Positions 62,489 through 64,000 of a DNA stretch of 64,000 bases are shown in pieces. Source of the DNA: Forficula auricularia (taxonomy: Eukaryota; Arthropoda; Insecta; Dermaptera; Forficulidae); assembly GCA_024734495.1 (NCBI GenBank), contig JALMQS010000099.1:69569149-69633148 (forward strand), written 5' to 3'. The notes under the pieces are model-generated. The model worked only from the letters and a program-made list of their open reading frames with translations. It had not been told where the DNA came from and searched no databases. The number at the start of each line of letters is the position of its first letter. Position 1 is the stretch's first letter. Both the position numbers and the translations under genes were made by a program.

Positions 62489-62555
62489 GGCAAAAAATAA
62501 AAATTATTTGCATAAGATATTGTCCTTATTTCCCTACAACTACTTATTAATTTAA

Positions 62556-62687
62556 TCAATGGACATAAATAATCAAAATTATTATATATATTAAAAGTTA
62601 GGCAATTTAATTGATTAAAAATCGAGTTTTAAATCATACAAACGTATTTTCTCTATATTAGAATAGGGTTTGGGGTTTAATATATAT
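62556..62687. other. AT-rich DNA
   Basis: Remnant of the Helitron-type repeat (AATTGATTAAAAATCGAGTT). No gene. Confidence 0.4.
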
Positions 62688-63917
62688 CAGGGGTGGCCAC
62701 TAACCTTAACTTTGGGGGCCGCAAATTTATAAAACTGTTTCCAAGCGAACCACTTTGTTTGGAGATTAATTAATGGTTTATTAATAAAAAGACACATTTT
62801 TTTTATTTTATAAAATATAAATGAAGTAGGCGACATTTATTTTTTGCTCTACTTACTTATAACATTACAAAAATAGTTTTTGAATTATTATTTTTTTAAT
62901 TTAATTATTATAGAGGGTGTGGCATAAAGATCTACCACATTTTGAAGAGATATAAAAAATGAAAAAATTTAACTAGAAAAAAACTAAATTTATTTTTGAA
63001 AAAGAAAATAAATGAAATTTTAAAAAAATATATTTTTAACATTATCAGACAAGAAGGGGCGGGGGGGGGGGTTAAAAAAACTCTAGCCCTTTTGATCAAA
63101 CTCAACCAAATTTTGTATACATATTCTGTGGATCCCCAGAAGGCTAGAAATGCAAAAACTAACCAAATTTCGTATACATAGTTTGGTCGAAAGGCTAGAA
63201 TTTTCATTTTTCACCCTCCCCCCATTTAGGGTGGTTAGTTTTTGCATTTCTAGCCCTCTGGGTATACAAAATTTTGGTTGTTTTGTTGAAAGGGCTAGAA
63301 TTTTCAATTGTGACCATCCTCCCGTTTTGGGTGGTTAGTTTTTGCATTTCTAGCCTTCTTCAGTCCACAGAATATATATACAAAATTTGGTTGAGTTTGG
63401 TCGAAAGGGCAAGAATTTTCATTTTTGACCCCCTCTCTCCTTATTTTGGGTATAAGTTTTTGCATTTCTAGCCTTCTGGGGATCCACGGAATATGTATAC
63501 AAAATTTGGTTGAGTTTGGTCGAAAGGGCTAGAATTTTCATTTTTGACCCCCTCCCTCCCTATTTTGGGTATAAGTTTTTGCATTTCTAGCCTTCTGGGA
63601 GTCCACAGAATATGTATATAAAATTTGGTTGAGTTTGGTTGAAAGGTCTAGAATTTTCATTTTTGACCCCTCCTCCGCCTTTTGTCTGATAATGTTTAAA
63701 ATACATAAAAAAAAATTATATTATGTTCTTTTCAAAAATATATTCAGTTTTTTCCTAGTTAATTTTTTTCATTTTTTATACCTCTTCAAAATTTGGTAGA
63801 TATTTATGGCACATCCTGTACTTTTTAAAATCAGTATTATTCAAGAGTGTTCAAGAGCCACAGGAGATTGACTGAAGAGCCGCATGCGGCCCGCGAGCCA
63901 GGATGTGGCCACCTCTG
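62688..63917. mobile_element. Non-autonomous hAT element with nested TA-flanked element
   Basis: Left CAGGGGTGGCCACTAACC, right inverse GGATGTGGCCACCTCTG with CATGCGGCCCGCGAGCC inside it; flanks ATATATAT and ATATATAC (8-bp duplication, one mismatch). CAGGGGTGGCCA ends with GCGGCCCGCG are typical hAT. The interior is largely the element 62911-63820. Confidence 0.75.
62911..63820. mobile_element. Inverted-terminal element with inverted minisatellite blocks
   Basis: TAGAGGGTGTGGCATAAAGA to ATGGCACATCCTGTA, inverse ends continuing over 100 bp (CATTTTGAAGAGATATAAAA; TTTAACTAGAAAAAAACT). Inside, units of ACTCAACCAAATTTTGTATA, GAAGGCTAGAAATGCAAAAA run forward (63050-63160) and then inverse (63180-63680, ~115 bp each). 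TA at the ends suggests TA duplication. The same minisatellite unit occurs in the Helitron at 9913 and at 22430, 29040 and 49500. Frames in it are repeats. Confidence 0.75.
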
Positions 63918-64000
63918 ATATATACCTTTTAACTGAAGCGAAAATTTACCGACCATCGCTCTGTGGCCAGGTACTAGTTTATTACATGTGAAGATGGCCG
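63918..64000. repeat. End of window: fragment of a Helitron-related end
   Basis: TTTTAACTGAAGCGAAAATT, TACCGACCATCGCTCTGTGG, CCAGGTACTA matches the minus-strand end at 4665-4700 and phrases at 50340 and 54905. No gene. Confidence 0.5.

Larger units (their letters stand above)
62280..62555. mobile_element. Inverted-repeat element with hammerhead pair, family F6
   Basis: Left GTTGTAGGGAAACCAGAGTA, CTTATGCAAATTAATTTTAT; right inverse AAAAATTATTTGCATAAGAT, TCCTTATTTCCCTACAAC. Each arm has one hammerhead-like core pointing inward. It sits at the end of the Helitron-type region, where AATAAGTTGTTG..CTACTTATTAA is interrupted. Confidence 0.75.

Noticed and set aside
5333..63680. CRISPR array or bacterial operon interpretation of tandem repeats
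   Set aside because: Repeat units are 75-225 bp without regular unique spacers, and the DNA has spliceosomal introns and eukaryotic transposons.

Overview
The window is AT-rich eukaryotic genomic DNA, most likely from an insect. The evidence is GT-AG splice sites around short exons, arthropod-type non-LTR retrotransposons, Helitrons, hAT and TTAA-flanked elements, tRNA-derived SINEs, and two repeats I know to be widespread in insects: one ending ACCGACTTCAAAAAAGGAGG and one carrying GGCCAAGTGCGAGT. I cannot name the order or species. There is one 17-base assembly gap (9490-9506). No intact protein-coding gene lies wholly inside the window.

Host gene signal: two short minus-strand exons, 51541-51624 and 15211-15262, each have a strong acceptor, a strong donor and one open frame, and their phases match (1 into 1). 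If they belong to one gene, the window is mostly one or more of its long introns, filled with mobile DNA. I do not recognise the protein. Several GC-richer unique islands (about 32.5, 34.6, 49.8, 55.4 and 60.9 kb) could be conserved regulatory DNA.

Layout. 0-9 kb: palindromic MITEs, an R2-like endonuclease fragment, a piggyBac-like MITE, a 225-bp tandem repeat, a Tc1 relic, and a SINE inside a TTAA-type MITE. 9-18 kb: two non-autonomous Helitrons (9913-11038 and 16710-17858), minisatellites, host exon 2, nested hAT elements. 18-23 kb: an RTE-like RT relic, a 1.3-kb palindrome, a 5'-truncated RNase H retrotransposon, and a hAT element enclosing two hammerhead-like motifs. 24-32 kb: hammerhead-bearing elements and a TIR-bounded element carrying a decayed two-exon THAP gene. 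33-42 kb: foldback repeats, a second SINE, CR1/Jockey-type 3' ends. 42.8-45.9 kb: a 5'-truncated I-like retrotransposon (RT, RNase H, CCHC) split by a foldback insertion. 46-54 kb: interleaved palindromes and host exon 1. 54-64 kb: Helitron-type repeats, a long inverted repeat, and a hAT element with a nested TA-flanked element.

The most interesting system is a dense, diverse set of hammerhead-ribozyme-like motifs. I count about eleven sequence families and over twenty copies in 64 kb, mostly as oppositely oriented pairs in the arms of inverted-repeat elements. They share the core CUGANGA-(one extra base)-stem II-GAAA, a short palindromic stem III and an NUH cleavage triplet. Two copies of one family show a compensatory change in stem I. 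Three families replace the core pair C3-G8 by U3-A8 (UUGANAA). Such motifs are known from the termini of Penelope-like retroelements, but I see no Penelope reverse transcriptase or GIY-YIG reading frame here.
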